Positions 1 to 8,846 of a DNA stretch of 64,000 bases are shown in pieces. The notes below the pieces were generated by a model that saw only the letters and a list, made by a program, of their open reading frames with translations, did not search any database and had not been told where the DNA came from. A program made the position numbers and the translations under genes. The stretch is from Uliginosibacterium gangwonense DSM 18521 (GTDB taxonomy: Bacteria; Pseudomonadota; Gammaproteobacteria; Burkholderiales; Rhodocyclaceae), in the NCBI RefSeq assembly GCF_000373965.1, contig NZ_KB892840.1:62001-126000 (forward strand). The letters are read 5' to 3'. Position 1 is the first letter of the stretch, and each line of letters opens with the position of its first letter.

Positions 1-2
1 CT

Positions 3-986
3 GTTGGTTATGGCGCAGCGACCACCGGTGGGGGCAGCAAAACGGCAGTCAATGTCGCCACCATGGCAGAAATGCAAGCGGCCATTGATAGTTACTCTGG
101 TAGTGGCGGCCTGGTACTGAATTACACGGGGAAATTCGATTTCAGCACGATCACGGACGTCTGTGCACAATGGAAAAAAACCGCACAGACAGTTGAAATC
201 AAAAAGAAGAACGACATCACCATTAAAGGGGCCAATGGCTCCTCTGCCAATTTTGGTATTCATATTGCGGGCCCATCGACAAACATCATTGTCCAGAACA
301 TGACCATCGGTCTGCTGCCTGGAGGAGAGGCCGCTGATTCAATTTCGATCGAAGGGATGTCCAGCGGGGTGCCGTCCAACATCTGGATCGACCACAATAC
401 GATCTTCGCCTCACTGACGATGTGCTCGGGCGCTGGAGATGCGTCGTTTGACGGTGGTATCGATCTGAAAAAGGGTGCCCACCACATCACCATCTCTTAC
501 AACTATGTGCATGACTATCAAAAGGTCAGCCTAAATGGTTATAGCGACAAGGACACTGCCAACGATGCAGCTCGCACGACCTATCACCATAACCGCTTTG
601 AAGAAGTGAAGTCGCGCCTGCCACTACAGCGTTTTGGTTTGAGCCACATATACAACAACTACTTCAACAATGTTCATACCTCTGGCATCAATGTCCGCAT
701 GGGCGGGGTATCGCTGATCGAATCAAATTACTTTGAAAATGTTCAGGACCCCGTCACCTCACGGGACAGTTCAGCCATTGGTTATTGGGATCTGCGCAAC
801 AACTATGTCGGCTCTGGTATCACCTGGACGGTTCCGACAAGCACGCCTTACGTCAATGCAGTCAATTGGACCACCACAAAGACTTATCCTGAAGCACTGG
901 GCTACACCTACACGGTAACCCCCGCTGCCACAGTCAAGGCCAAGGTGATCGCCACGGCTGGCGCGGGAACCAATCTGGCAGAATAA
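3..986 (+). CDS. Pectate lyase, PL1 family (5' end outside window)
   Basis: The open frame runs from the window edge (first complete codon at 3), so the signal peptide and N-terminus are missing; 327 residues are visible. The fold is the parallel beta-helix of polysaccharide lyase family 1, which cleaves polygalacturonate by beta-elimination with calcium. Supporting motifs in order are NIWIDH (the vWiDH motif), the calcium-site stretch around DGGIDLKKGAHHITISYN, and the catalytic-arginine motif RLPLQRFG. An ATG at 63 also lies in this frame, but similar family-like sequence continues upstream of it (GYGAATTGGGSKTAVNVATM), so 63 is not the true start. Members are normally secreted. A plant-polymer-degrading or plant-associated lifestyle is inferred. 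Confidence 0.9.
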   Translation, partial: VGYGAATTGGGSKTAVNVATMAEMQAAIDSYSGSGGLVLNYTGKFDFSTITDVCAQWKKTAQTVEIKKKNDITIKGANGSSANFGIHIAGPSTNIIVQNMTIGLLPGGEAADSISIEGMSSGVPSNIWIDHNTIFASLTMCSGAGDASFDGGIDLKKGAHHITISYNYVHDYQKVSLNGYSDKDTANDAARTTYHHNRFEEVKSRLPLQRFGLSHIYNNYFNNVHTSGINVRMGGVSLIESNYFENVQDPVTSRDSSAIGYWDLRNNYVGSGITWTVPTSTPYVNAVNWTTTKTYPEALGYTYTVTPAATVKAKVIATAGAGTNLAE

Positions 987-1001
987 TCCAACAGGCTCGT
1001 G

Positions 1002-1051
1002 AATCCCTCGGCAACAACGCGTCGAATGTCGTTGCCGAGGGATTGTTTTCT
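1002..1051 (+). terminator. Intrinsic terminator of the pectate lyase gene
   Basis: A perfect 14-bp stem (AATCCCTCGGCAAC at 1002-1015 with its complement at 1031-1044) encloses a 15-base loop and is followed by GTTTTCT. It sits 16 bases past the stop codon. Confidence 0.8.
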
Positions 1052-1112
1052 GCGCTGCGGGCACTGGAATACAGCTCTTTTTACCAGCCCCTCATCTCAT
1101 CCGCACAACACT

Positions 1113-1856
1113 TCACGCGGTTAAATCTTGAATTTCCCGCCGTGAGGACACATTCAAAAGCAGCCACGATATCCAGGCGGCAATACCATCACCTGTCTTG
1201 GCAGACAACTCTATGACAGGAAGATCCGCCTGAATGGCTTTGGCCTCATCACGCGCACGGCTGGTGCTGAATTCTTCAATGTATGGCAAAAGATCCATTT
1301 TTGTGATCAACATCTGATCTGCCGCACGTACCATCACAGGATACTTTGCCGGTTTGTCGTCACCTTCCGTGACTGAAAGCAAAATCACATCCAGATGCTG
1401 CCCCACGTCAAAATTGGCAGGGCAAACAAGATTGCCGACATTTTCGATGAAGAGGATATCAATCCCCTCAAGGGGCAATTGATGCAAGGCCTCATGAACC
1501 ATGTGTGCATCAAGGTGGCAGGCCATCCCCGTAGTAATCTGCACAGCAGGCACGCCATGTCGGCGAATACGGTTCGCATCGTTCTCAGTTTCCAGATCCC
1601 CTTCTATAACGGCCATGCGCACCCCGTTGGGCAAGGCCCTAATGGTAGCCTCCAGCAGACTTGTCTTACCGCTGCCGGGGGCGGACATAATATTGATGGC
1701 AAGCACGCCATGTGCATCAAAATGGGCACGATTGTGGTCGGCCTGCCGGTCATTTTCATGCAGGAGGTCTTCCAGCACCTCAATGGTCTGGCGGTGCTCG
1801 TGATGGGGAACATAACGATGAGCCCCGGTAATGCTGCAACCACAGTCCTTGCACAT
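1113..1856 (-). CDS. hypB: HypB, hydrogenase nickel-incorporation GTPase
   Basis: HypB delivers nickel to the hydrogenase large subunit in a GTP-dependent step with HypA. The 247-residue protein starts with the high-affinity nickel motif MCKDCGCS, followed by a modest histidine cluster (HRYVPHHEHR). The P-loop APGSGKTS lies near residues 59-66. The metal-site motif IENVGNLVCP and the guanine-specificity motif TKMD follow. The start has AGGA upstream and lies 36 bases after the moaA stop, so the two genes are probably co-transcribed. The hypCDEF genes needed for the CN/CO ligands are not in this window and must be elsewhere if the hydrogenase is active. The adjacent energy-converting hydrogenase is the obvious client. 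Confidence 0.95.
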   Translation of the reverse strand: MCKDCGCSITGAHRYVPHHEHRQTIEVLEDLLHENDRQADHNRAHFDAHGVLAINIMSAPGSGKTSLLEATIRALPNGVRMAVIEGDLETENDANRIRRHGVPAVQITTGMACHLDAHMVHEALHQLPLEGIDILFIENVGNLVCPANFDVGQHLDVILLSVTEGDDKPAKYPVMVRAADQMLITKMDLLPYIEEFSTSRARDEAKAIQADLPVIELSAKTGDGIAAWISWLLLNVSSRREIQDLTA

Positions 1857-1892
1857 GATATTATCCTAACCAATAGGGGTTTGACGTTGTTC

Positions 1893-2912
1893 TCAACCAC
1901 CCACCTGCCACATAGGGCGGGTTTCCAGATTGATTCCATTACCTAAAAACTGGTGCTGAGCTGGCTTGCTGGCAAGGCTATCAAGGATGGCGGCCTCAAG
2001 CACTTCGTCGGCCTCAGCGCTACGCAACACGCTACGCAGATCAACCCCCTCTTTCCTGCCCAAACATAGCACCAGTTGCCCCGTACAGGTTATGCGCAGC
2101 CGATTACACCGGGTACAAAAGGAATCGCTCATCGGGGTAATGAAGGCGATGCGCCGCCCTGTATTTTCCACACGCCAATAGCGTGCAGGCCCACCCGTAT
2201 TGTCTTCAAGCGGAGTCAAGGTCCAGCGACGCTCCAGATCGTGCCGAACCTCTTCGAGCGAAAGATAGTGCTTGGCTGCAGCGCACAAGGGCATCAATTC
2301 AATCAAGGCCAGATCGGCTTCATGATCACCACACCAGCGAATGAGCTGATCAAATCCCCTGTCATTGATGCCTGCCATGGCAACGGCATTGACTCGCACC
2401 GCGATCCCCGCTGCGCGTGCTGCGTCGATACCCGACAACACGGCATCCATACCATTGACATGCGTGATGCGCTCAAACAACGATGCATCGAGTGTATCAA
2501 GCGACACATTGACCCGTCGCACCCCGTTGGCGGCCAAAGCGGAAGCATGACGTTCAAATAAAGTACCGTTGGTGGTCAGGGTCAGCTCTGCAAGCTGCCC
2601 TTTCTTGACCCAAGCCCCCATACGTTCGATCAAACCCAGCGTACCTGGGCGAACCAGAGGCTCCCCGCCAGTCAGACGGAGTTTCGTCACCCCCAGGCGC
2701 ACAAAAACAGCCGCAAGGCGTTCCATTTCCTCCAGCGTCAATATTTCACTGCGGGGCAGGAATTTGATGCCTTCCTGCATGCAGTAAAAACAGCGCAGAT
2801 TGCAACGGTCCGTCAGCGACAAACGAAGATAAGTGATCTTACGGCCAAAATAGTCGATCAGCCGAGTCAATGGTTGATGCGCGATCTGATCGGCAGGCAG
2901 GCGAATATCCAT
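1893..2912 (-). CDS. moaA: MoaA, GTP 3',8-cyclase
   Basis: MoaA is the radical SAM enzyme that, with MoaC, converts GTP to the first intermediate of molybdenum cofactor synthesis. The 339 residues match family length. The SAM cluster motif CNLRCFYC is at Cys37, Cys41 and Cys44. The C-terminal substrate-cluster cysteines appear in CTRCNRLRITC and the following VLCLG. The protein ends in Gly-Gly, as the family requires. The ATG has GAGG about 8 bases upstream. Its position between hypA and hypB links pterin cofactor supply to the aldehyde oxidoreductase encoded downstream of the hydrogenase. A perfect inverted repeat at 2996-3012 lies 84 bases upstream of the start. Confidence 0.95.
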   Translation of the reverse strand: MDIRLPADQIAHQPLTRLIDYFGRKITYLRLSLTDRCNLRCFYCMQEGIKFLPRSEILTLEEMERLAAVFVRLGVTKLRLTGGEPLVRPGTLGLIERMGAWVKKGQLAELTLTTNGTLFERHASALAANGVRRVNVSLDTLDASLFERITHVNGMDAVLSGIDAARAAGIAVRVNAVAMAGINDRGFDQLIRWCGDHEADLALIELMPLCAAAKHYLSLEEVRHDLERRWTLTPLEDNTGGPARYWRVENTGRRIAFITPMSDSFCTRCNRLRITCTGQLVLCLGRKEGVDLRSVLRSAEADEVLEAAILDSLASKPAQHQFLGNGINLETRPMWQVGG

Positions 2913-2995
2913 GGCATGACCTCGTCTTGATTGGATTCAGTATCGGAGCTGGCCCGACAGAACGAAAGTACAAGACCCTCTCCTCACACCTGGCT

Positions 2996-3012
2996 GTGTC
3001 ATTTCGTGACAC
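2996..3012. promoter_or_regulatory. Perfect inverted repeat GTGTCA-N5-TGACAC, putative operator
   Basis: GTGTCATTTCGTGACAC lies between the moaA start (2912) and the hypA stop (3019), where a moaA-hypB promoter would be. The core TGTCA-N5-TGACA recurs at 23234-23248. The spacing resembles activator sites such as the NifA site (TGT-N10-ACA), but no known regulator is assigned. Confidence 0.5.
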
Positions 3013-3018
3013 CTCAGG

Positions 3019-3366
3019 TCAGCCCCCTACCACTTCAAAGCTCTCTATATAGAGCTCCTGCCCCTGGATCACATCCACATCGCCGCCCCCACAGCCGGGG
3101 CACTCAAAATGAAATCGTGGAACTTCAAATTCACACAGGCAAGCTTTGCAACACGCTCGCACTGGCAATGCCACAATAGCCAGTTCCGCCCCCTGGGCAA
3201 CTGTGCCCTCGGCATATATTTCGAAACAGGCAATCAACTGCCTGGGCTCTACGGCACGCAAGCGACCTACTTTCACATTCACTTTACAGATCGCCGATAC
3301 CTCATGCTGCGCAGCCTGCTGCTCCAGGATACGAATCAGGCCTTGGACAATTGCAGTTTCATGCAT
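3019..3366 (-). CDS. hypA: HypA, hydrogenase nickel-incorporation protein
   Basis: HypA is the nickel metallochaperone partner of HypB. The start at 3366 gives 115 residues beginning MHETAIVQG; the N-terminal Met-His-Glu binds nickel. GGAGAG precedes this ATG. Frame-open sequence 10 codons further upstream does not fit the family and was discarded. The zinc site is made by CKAC and CPGC near the middle and C-terminal third. The gene is divergent from cooM with a 206-base spacer, and on the same strand as moaA and hypB. Its role is almost certainly maturation of the neighbouring CooH nickel site. Confidence 0.93.
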   Translation of the reverse strand: MHETAIVQGLIRILEQQAAQHEVSAICKVNVKVGRLRAVEPRQLIACFEIYAEGTVAQGAELAIVALPVRACCKACLCEFEVPRFHFECPGCGGGDVDVIQGQELYIESFEVVGG

Positions 3367-3466
3367 GAATGCTCTCCACAAGCAGCGTAACAACATTTAC
3401 CTCTGGTACTGTTTTACGCCAGAAAACCGCCTTAAGCGAGCTACAAACACCGGCGCCACGTGCCCT

Positions 3467-3482
3467 TGTTTCAAAGTGACAC
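3467..3482. promoter_or_regulatory. Degenerate copy of the TGT-N9-ACA repeat upstream of cooM
   Basis: TGTTTCAAAGTGACAC keeps the TGT-N9-ACA frame and one full TGACAC arm, but the left arm is degenerate. It lies in the hypA-cooM divergent spacer, 91 bases upstream of the cooM start. It is significant only if the two better copies are confirmed. Confidence 0.3.
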
Positions 3483-3572
3483 ACCCATCGTCCATATACC
3501 TGGGTTTGCATTGCGGGCAATTTCCACAGCTCCGATACTGCAAACAACCAAAGACCCAATGGGGGACCCGCT

Positions 3573-6500
3573 ATGCTCGCCACTGCCGCCACGAATGTCA
3601 CAACGCTCGCCTGGCTTGGTGCCACGATACTCCTGCTGGGTGAAATTGCCGCCCTGCTATCGGTAAAAAGCCTCTCCAGGCTGATCGCCATTTCAAGCGT
3701 TGCCGAGCTGGGATATGTATTGCTTGGATTTGGACTCGGAGGCATCGCAGGAGACACGGGTGCGATTATGCACATGAGCTATCAGCTCGCCATGCGTGGT
3801 TTGGTCATCTTTGCCGCATGGGTATTGATTCAGCGCACAGGTTCCGATCGGCTTGAAGATCTCAAAGGCAGCGGCAAGCGCATGCCGGTAACAAGCACAC
3901 TGTTTGGCTTTGGTATGTTCTCGGTCATGGGGCTGTCCCCATTCAAAGGTTCATTCAGCAAATTCATCATCCTGTATGCAGCCCTTGAGCAGGGGCATTG
4001 GCTACTCGCAGCAGTCGGCACTCTGGCCAGTATCATTGCGGCCTTCTATTACATGCTTGTCATTCAACGCATCTGTTTTGAAGCCCCTTCCAGTGAGATC
4101 AAGCTGGAAGCGGCCCCGAAATGGCTGATCGCACCGATCGGGCTGCTCACAATACTGACCGTACTCATGAGTCTGTGGCCCGCCCCCTTTCTGCATCAGG
4201 CCGCCGCATTTGCGCACATTGGCAATATGGCCGCCCTGCCGGAATTTGAATCCCCCTGGACGATGCTGGTACTCGTTCCCTATATTGGGGGCTTTGCCAT
4301 CTATCTGCTGGGATTAGGTTCCGCAAGGCTTCGTAACGCAGCCGCCGTACTGCTGTCCCTGGCTACACTGGTTCTGGCGCTGAGAAGCGTGGAGCTGGAC
4401 GCAGCCTCATATCTATTTGTAATTATCGTTGCGGCCATCACTTTCTTGGTAGTGCTCTATTCGTATGGCTACATGAGCCATGGGGAGAACACCAACCGCT
4501 ACTATTTCTTTGTATTCCTGATGACCGGATCAATGCTGGGCTTGGCCAGCGCCCATGAATTCGGCAATTTCTATATATTCTGGGAACTCATGACCTGGAC
4601 ATCCTATTTCCTGGTGATTCATGAGCAAACGCCAAAGGCACTCCGTGCGGGCTTCGTCTATTTCCTGATGTGTGCCTCGGGTGCCTACGTGATGAACTTT
4701 GGCGTCCTGCTCCTTCATGCACAGCTTGGGAGTTTTGAATTCGCGGCCATCGCCCAGCATATTGGTGCTATAGACATTCTGCCAGGAAGCATTGCAGCGC
4801 TCTGCCTGTTCATAGGTTTTGCAGTCAAGGCCGGTTTTGTTCCCGTACATTCCTGGCTGCCACTTGCCCACCCGGAAGCGCCCTCTTCGATTTCTGCGCC
4901 CCTCTCTGGCATTCTGACCAAAGCGGGTATCTTTGGCATGGTCAAGATTCTGTTCATGGTCTTTGGCACCGCAACGCTCACTCGGTTTGCACAAACCGGT
5001 ATTGACATCAGCCACTTGATGCTTGTGCTCGGATGTCTTACTTTTATTTATGGCGAAGTCATGGCGTTGGTTCAAAAAGAACTCAAGCGCATGCTCGCCT
5101 ATTCAACGCTTGCACAAATTGGTGAAATCGCCGCCATCCTTGGCCTGGGAACCACACTTGCAACCAGTGCCGCCTTGCTGCATGTAAGCAACCATGCGGT
5201 GATGAAGACCCTGCTCTTCTTTGCGGCTGGGGCATTCATCCTGCAATCTGGCCGCCGCGTCATTGCAGATCTGGCAGGCCTGGGGCGCGTCATGCCCTTC
5301 ACTGCGGGCTGTTATGCGTTGGCAACAGTCGCCATCATGGGCTTACCGCCCTTCTCTGGTTTCATCAGCAAATTCCTGATGATTACGGCAGCCGTCTCGG
5401 CGGGGCGCATTGATGTGGCTGCACTGCTGCTGCTCGGCAGTGTGATTGCCGCGTTCTACTACCTGCGCGTGGTGCGCCTGCTTTTCTTCCATCCGTATGA
5501 AGGCCCTGCCGTCAAGGAGGCGCCCGCCTCCATGCTGATTGCAATTGGCATTCTTGCAGCAGCCATAATCTTTGGCGGCGTAGCACCGAATATCCAGCTT
5601 GACGCAGTTCGCACTGTAGCCAAGCTTATGGGCGACCGTGCGGGAATGCCCGCCGTGATATTGCCCGACCTGCTCATCCACTGGCCTGCTGCCGCCTTGA
5701 TCGCCACCGTGGGGGCTGTTGCCGTATGGCTCCTGGGCAAAGTGGCACCATTATTCGCCAGCAAGCTCGCAATCGCCGTTCCGGCAGCGGCCTTCGTTGC
5801 GGTATTGATGCAGCCGGATTACTACGACGGCCTGTCTTTCGCCTTCGCTCTGCTTGTCTCCGGCGTGGGTACGCTGAACATGGCCTATGCCACCGGCTAC
5901 ATGGCCCACGGCCACGCGCAACATCGCTTCTATGCAGCCTTTTCGCTGATGATGGCGGGCCTCTTGGGGATGGTAGCCAGCCACAACTTCTTCAATTTCT
6001 TTGCCTTCTGGGAATTGATGAGCAGTTGGGCTCTATACGTTGCGCTGGTGCATGAAGAAAATGCTGATGCGCGTCGCGAAGCCTTCAAGTACTTCATCTT
6101 CAATACGGTGGGGGCCAGCTTCATGTTCCTGGGCGTCGCCATGTTGGGCGCCAAAGCTGGGGGCAACTTCGATTTTGCTGCCGTTGCCAGCGTTGTCAAG
6201 GCGATTCCCACTCAGGATGCAACAGCGCTTGCCTGGGCAGGCGGCGCGCTTGTCCTGATCATGGCAGGCATGCTGATGAAGGCTGCCATGCTGCCCCTAC
6301 GCATCGACTACCAGATGCACCCAGCAACAGCACCGACCCCAGTATCGGGCTACATCTCTGCTGTACTGCTCAAGAGCGGTCCCTATGGCGTGCTCAAGTT
6401 CTGTGTCTTGTTTGGTGGTGCGACACTGATTGATCGTATCGGGTTCTTCAACGGCCATGTGCAGTTACTCAACGTGATTGCCATCATCGGCGGGCTGACC

Positions 6501-7418
6501 CTTCTATATGCCGGTGCCATGGCCGTTATCCAGAACGGAATCAAACGCCTGTTGATCTATAGCACCGTCTGCCAATTGGGCTACATCACCATGGCGTTGT
6601 CGCTAGGCACCTCGCTTGGCGTTGCGGGTGGACTGATGCACTTTGTCAATCACATGATGCTCAAGGATCTGCTGTTCTTGTGTGCAGGTGCCATCATGGT
6701 GAGCAGCCACGCACGCACACTGGATGAGTTGGGCGGCTTGGGGCGCAAGATGCCCATCACCTTTGCCATCTTCTTCCTTGCAGGGCTGTCTCTCGCAGGT
6801 ATTCCGCCCCTGAACGGTTTCTCATCGAAGTGGTTGATCTACCAAGCAGCCTTCCAGTCGGGTCATTACATTCTGGGCGTATTTGCCTTGATATCCAGCC
6901 TGTTCACACTCGCGGCCATTCTCAAGTTTGCGCATGCTGCGTTCATGGGCGCACCCGGCAAGGCGGCCGAGCATGCACAGGAAGCCCCGGCCATCATGCT
7001 GGCACCCATGCTTATTCTGACTGCAGGCTGCATTGCAGTTGGCATGCTGCCAGGGCTGTTGCTTGTACCCATCGCCGTCATCCAACAATCCCTTGGCATC
7101 ACACCGATTGCAGCTGACTGGCTAGGGCCATTGCCCTCAACGGGGGGCTGGCATCCAGCGGTGCTTTCGATTCTGCTCTTGGTCCTGACAGGAATCAGTT
7201 TGCTCTATTTACGGCTTGGCCGTGGCGGTGCAGCCATCATCCGCTCGCCAATCCACATGTGCGGCGTACAGGATTTGCAACCCGCTGTTGCCCACGTGGG
7301 TGCAGGCAATTTGTTTGAAACACCTGAAGCCGCCATCAGAGGCCTGCTGCACGCAAAACATGACACCGGCTACAGCGACGATGCCGAGCCAGATCATGGC
7401 CACGCCACGCCCATTTGA
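3573..7418 (+). CDS. cooM: CooM-type giant membrane subunit of an energy-converting [NiFe] hydrogenase
   Basis: This 1281-residue polytopic protein is built of antiporter-like (NuoL/M/N, MrpD) modules. Residues 1 to about 200 look like the C-terminal half of one module. A full module follows (about 225-680), with FWELMTWTSYF and the lysine motif FAVKAGFVPVHSWLP. A second full module (about 700-1200) has FWELMSSWALYV and MLMKAAMLPLRI. Such glutamate and lysine residues line the proton path in complex I. From memory, R. rubrum CooM has a similar length (about 1270 residues), and the gene order here matches cooMKLXUH. The ATG at 3573 follows a G-rich stretch. The stop overlaps sequence just upstream of cooK. 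The role is coupling H2 evolution to ion translocation. Confidence 0.88.
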   Translation: MLATAATNVTTLAWLGATILLLGEIAALLSVKSLSRLIAISSVAELGYVLLGFGLGGIAGDTGAIMHMSYQLAMRGLVIFAAWVLIQRTGSDRLEDLKGSGKRMPVTSTLFGFGMFSVMGLSPFKGSFSKFIILYAALEQGHWLLAAVGTLASIIAAFYYMLVIQRICFEAPSSEIKLEAAPKWLIAPIGLLTILTVLMSLWPAPFLHQAAAFAHIGNMAALPEFESPWTMLVLVPYIGGFAIYLLGLGSARLRNAAAVLLSLATLVLALRSVELDAASYLFVIIVAAITFLVVLYSYGYMSHGENTNRYYFFVFLMTGSMLGLASAHEFGNFYIFWELMTWTSYFLVIHEQTPKALRAGFVYFLMCASGAYVMNFGVLLLHAQLGSFEFAAIAQHIGAIDILPGSIAALCLFIGFAVKAGFVPVHSWLPLAHPEAPSSISAPLSGILTKAGIFGMVKILFMVFGTATLTRFAQTGIDISHLMLVLGCLTFIYGEVMALVQKELKRMLAYSTLAQIGEIAAILGLGTTLATSAALLHVSNHAVMKTLLFFAAGAFILQSGRRVIADLAGLGRVMPFTAGCYALATVAIMGLPPFSGFISKFLMITAAVSAGRIDVAALLLLGSVIAAFYYLRVVRLLFFHPYEGPAVKEAPASMLIAIGILAAAIIFGGVAPNIQLDAVRTVAKLMGDRAGMPAVILPDLLIHWPAAALIATVGAVAVWLLGKVAPLFASKLAIAVPAAAFVAVLMQPDYYDGLSFAFALLVSGVGTLNMAYATGYMAHGHAQHRFYAAFSLMMAGLLGMVASHNFFNFFAFWELMSSWALYVALVHEENADARREAFKYFIFNTVGASFMFLGVAMLGAKAGGNFDFAAVASVVKAIPTQDATALAWAGGALVLIMAGMLMKAAMLPLRIDYQMHPATAPTPVSGYISAVLLKSGPYGVLKFCVLFGGATLIDRIGFFNGHVQLLNVIAIIGGLTLLYAGAMAVIQNGIKRLLIYSTVCQLGYITMALSLGTSLGVAGGLMHFVNHMMLKDLLFLCAGAIMVSSHARTLDELGGLGRKMPITFAIFFLAGLSLAGIPPLNGFSSKWLIYQAAFQSGHYILGVFALISSLFTLAAILKFAHAAFMGAPGKAAEHAQEAPAIMLAPMLILTAGCIAVGMLPGLLLVPIAVIQQSLGITPIAADWLGPLPSTGGWHPAVLSILLLVLTGISLLYLRLGRGGAAIIRSPIHMCGVQDLQPAVAHVGAGNLFETPEAAIRGLLHAKHDTGYSDDAEPDHGHATPI

Positions 7419-7438
7419 GACTATCGGGAGAGAACGTC

Positions 7439-8377
7439 ATGCTTCAATCCACCACTATCCCCCTTGCCGTCCTGCTCTTTCCCGGCGGAGTCTTCGCTGT
7501 GGCCCTGGGTTTGATGCTTAAGGGAATGGACCGGCGCCTCGCAGCACGTTTGCAAGGGCGCATCGGCCCCCCCCTGGCCCAACCTTTTTATGACCTTGTC
7601 AAGCTTGCCCGCAAGCGCACCATGGTGCCCGATATTGCCGCCGAACCTGTATTTCTCGGCGCTCCTTTGATTGGTGCAGCCTCCATGCTGCTTGCTGCCG
7701 CCCTGGTCCCCATCGCCGGTGTCTATACACCAGACCCGATACTTGGAGACCTGCTGGTACTGCTGTACCTGCTCGCCGTACCAGCCGTTGTGCTGATGGT
7801 TGCCGGCTCAGCCTCCGGCTCGCCCTTCGGCGCAATCGGCTTCTCGCGTGAGATGGCGCTTATGCTCGCCTACGAGGGGCCACTGGTATTGGTGGTGGCA
7901 ACTGTGGCGTTGCGTGTGGGCTCTTTTTCAATCGCGGATATCATCGCCTATCAGCAAGTACATGGGGCGTTTCTGTTCGATCCCATGATGTGGCCGGCGC
8001 TGGCTGCCTTTCTGGCCTTCTATCCAGCCAATTTGGGCATCATTCCCTTTGACATCCCGGAAGCAGAAACAGAGGTGCTGGAAGGCCCTCTGCTGGAATA
8101 CTCCGGCCCGGCGCTGGGGCTGTTCAAAGTCATGTCAGCCCTGAAAGCCGTAGTAGTGCTGGGCCTCGGTATCGCCCTGTTCTGGCCGAGTGCGCCAGAT
8201 TCTGGGGCACTGGGAATACTGGCCCACCTTGCCAAGCTGATCGTGATGATGCTGCTCGGCGTCACCGTGCTCCGTGTTTCCATGGGGCGGATGCGCATTG
8301 ATCAGGCCTTCCACTTCTTCCTCAAATGGCCGCTTGCACTCTCTGTGCTGTCGCTGGTCATCGTGGCATGTGCATAA
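7439..8377 (+). CDS. cooK: CooK-type membrane anchor subunit (NuoH/HycD family)
   Basis: This 312-residue polytopic protein belongs to the complex I subunit 1/HycD family, which anchors the soluble hydrogenase arm to the membrane pump. Family sequences are RLQGRIGPPLAQPFYDLVKL near the N-terminus and NLGIIPFDIPEAETEVLEGP in the second half; the latter is the conserved loop facing the quinone/hydrogenase interface in complex I. The ATG at 7439 follows GGGAGAG and was preferred to an in-frame TTG at 7415 inside the cooM end. It is the second gene of the hydrogenase operon. Confidence 0.88.
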   Translation: MLQSTTIPLAVLLFPGGVFAVALGLMLKGMDRRLAARLQGRIGPPLAQPFYDLVKLARKRTMVPDIAAEPVFLGAPLIGAASMLLAAALVPIAGVYTPDPILGDLLVLLYLLAVPAVVLMVAGSASGSPFGAIGFSREMALMLAYEGPLVLVVATVALRVGSFSIADIIAYQQVHGAFLFDPMMWPALAAFLAFYPANLGIIPFDIPEAETEVLEGPLLEYSGPALGLFKVMSALKAVVVLGLGIALFWPSAPDSGALGILAHLAKLIVMMLLGVTVLRVSMGRMRIDQAFHFFLKWPLALSVLSLVIVACA

Positions 8378-8387
8378 AGGTTTTGTC

Positions 8388-8837
8388 ATGACATTACTGC
8401 AAACACTCAACGAAAAGGCCAAGCAGATCGCTGTGCGATCCCCGTGGATCTATCGCATCAACGCAGGCTCCTGCAATGGTTGCGATGTGGAATGTGCAAC
8501 CACTGCATTAATCCCCCGCTACGATGTGGAACGCCTGGGGTGCCAATACTGCGGAAGCCCCCGGCATGCCGATATCGTACTAATCACCGGGCCACTCACC
8601 GCACGCATCAAGGACGACGTATTGCGGGTATTTGCCGAAGTGCCCGACCCCAAAGTCACCGTAGCAGTCGGTGTATGCCCCATTTCCGGTGGCATATTCC
8701 GTGAGAGCTATGCCGTTCATGCCCCTGTCGATCAATATCTGCCGGTCGATGTCAACGTACCCGGCTGCCCTCCCCGGCCCCAGGCAATCATAGAAGGAAT
8801 TGCCCAGGCCATTGCCATTTGGCGCGAAAGGATTTGA
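8388..8837 (+). CDS. cooL: CooL-type hydrogenase small subunit (NuoB-like)
   Basis: This 149-residue protein carries the proximal [4Fe-4S] cluster of the hydrogenase. Cluster ligands appear in SCNGCDVEC, GVCPISGG and VPGCPPRP, in the family arrangement. A further pair, GCQYCG, lies between them. The start at 8388 gives MTLLQTLNEKAKQI; upstream in-frame sequence lies inside cooK and was discarded. It is the electron entry partner of CooH in this operon. Confidence 0.9.
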   Translation: MTLLQTLNEKAKQIAVRSPWIYRINAGSCNGCDVECATTALIPRYDVERLGCQYCGSPRHADIVLITGPLTARIKDDVLRVFAEVPDPKVTVAVGVCPISGGIFRESYAVHAPVDQYLPVDVNVPGCPPRPQAIIEGIAQAIAIWRERI

Positions 8838-8846
8838 GGAGCCATC

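Noticed and set aside
3467-3482. CooA-type binding site upstream of cooM
   Set aside because: As I recall it, the CooA consensus is TGTCA/G-N6-CGACA; the spacing and the right arm differ, and no cooA or cooS is present.
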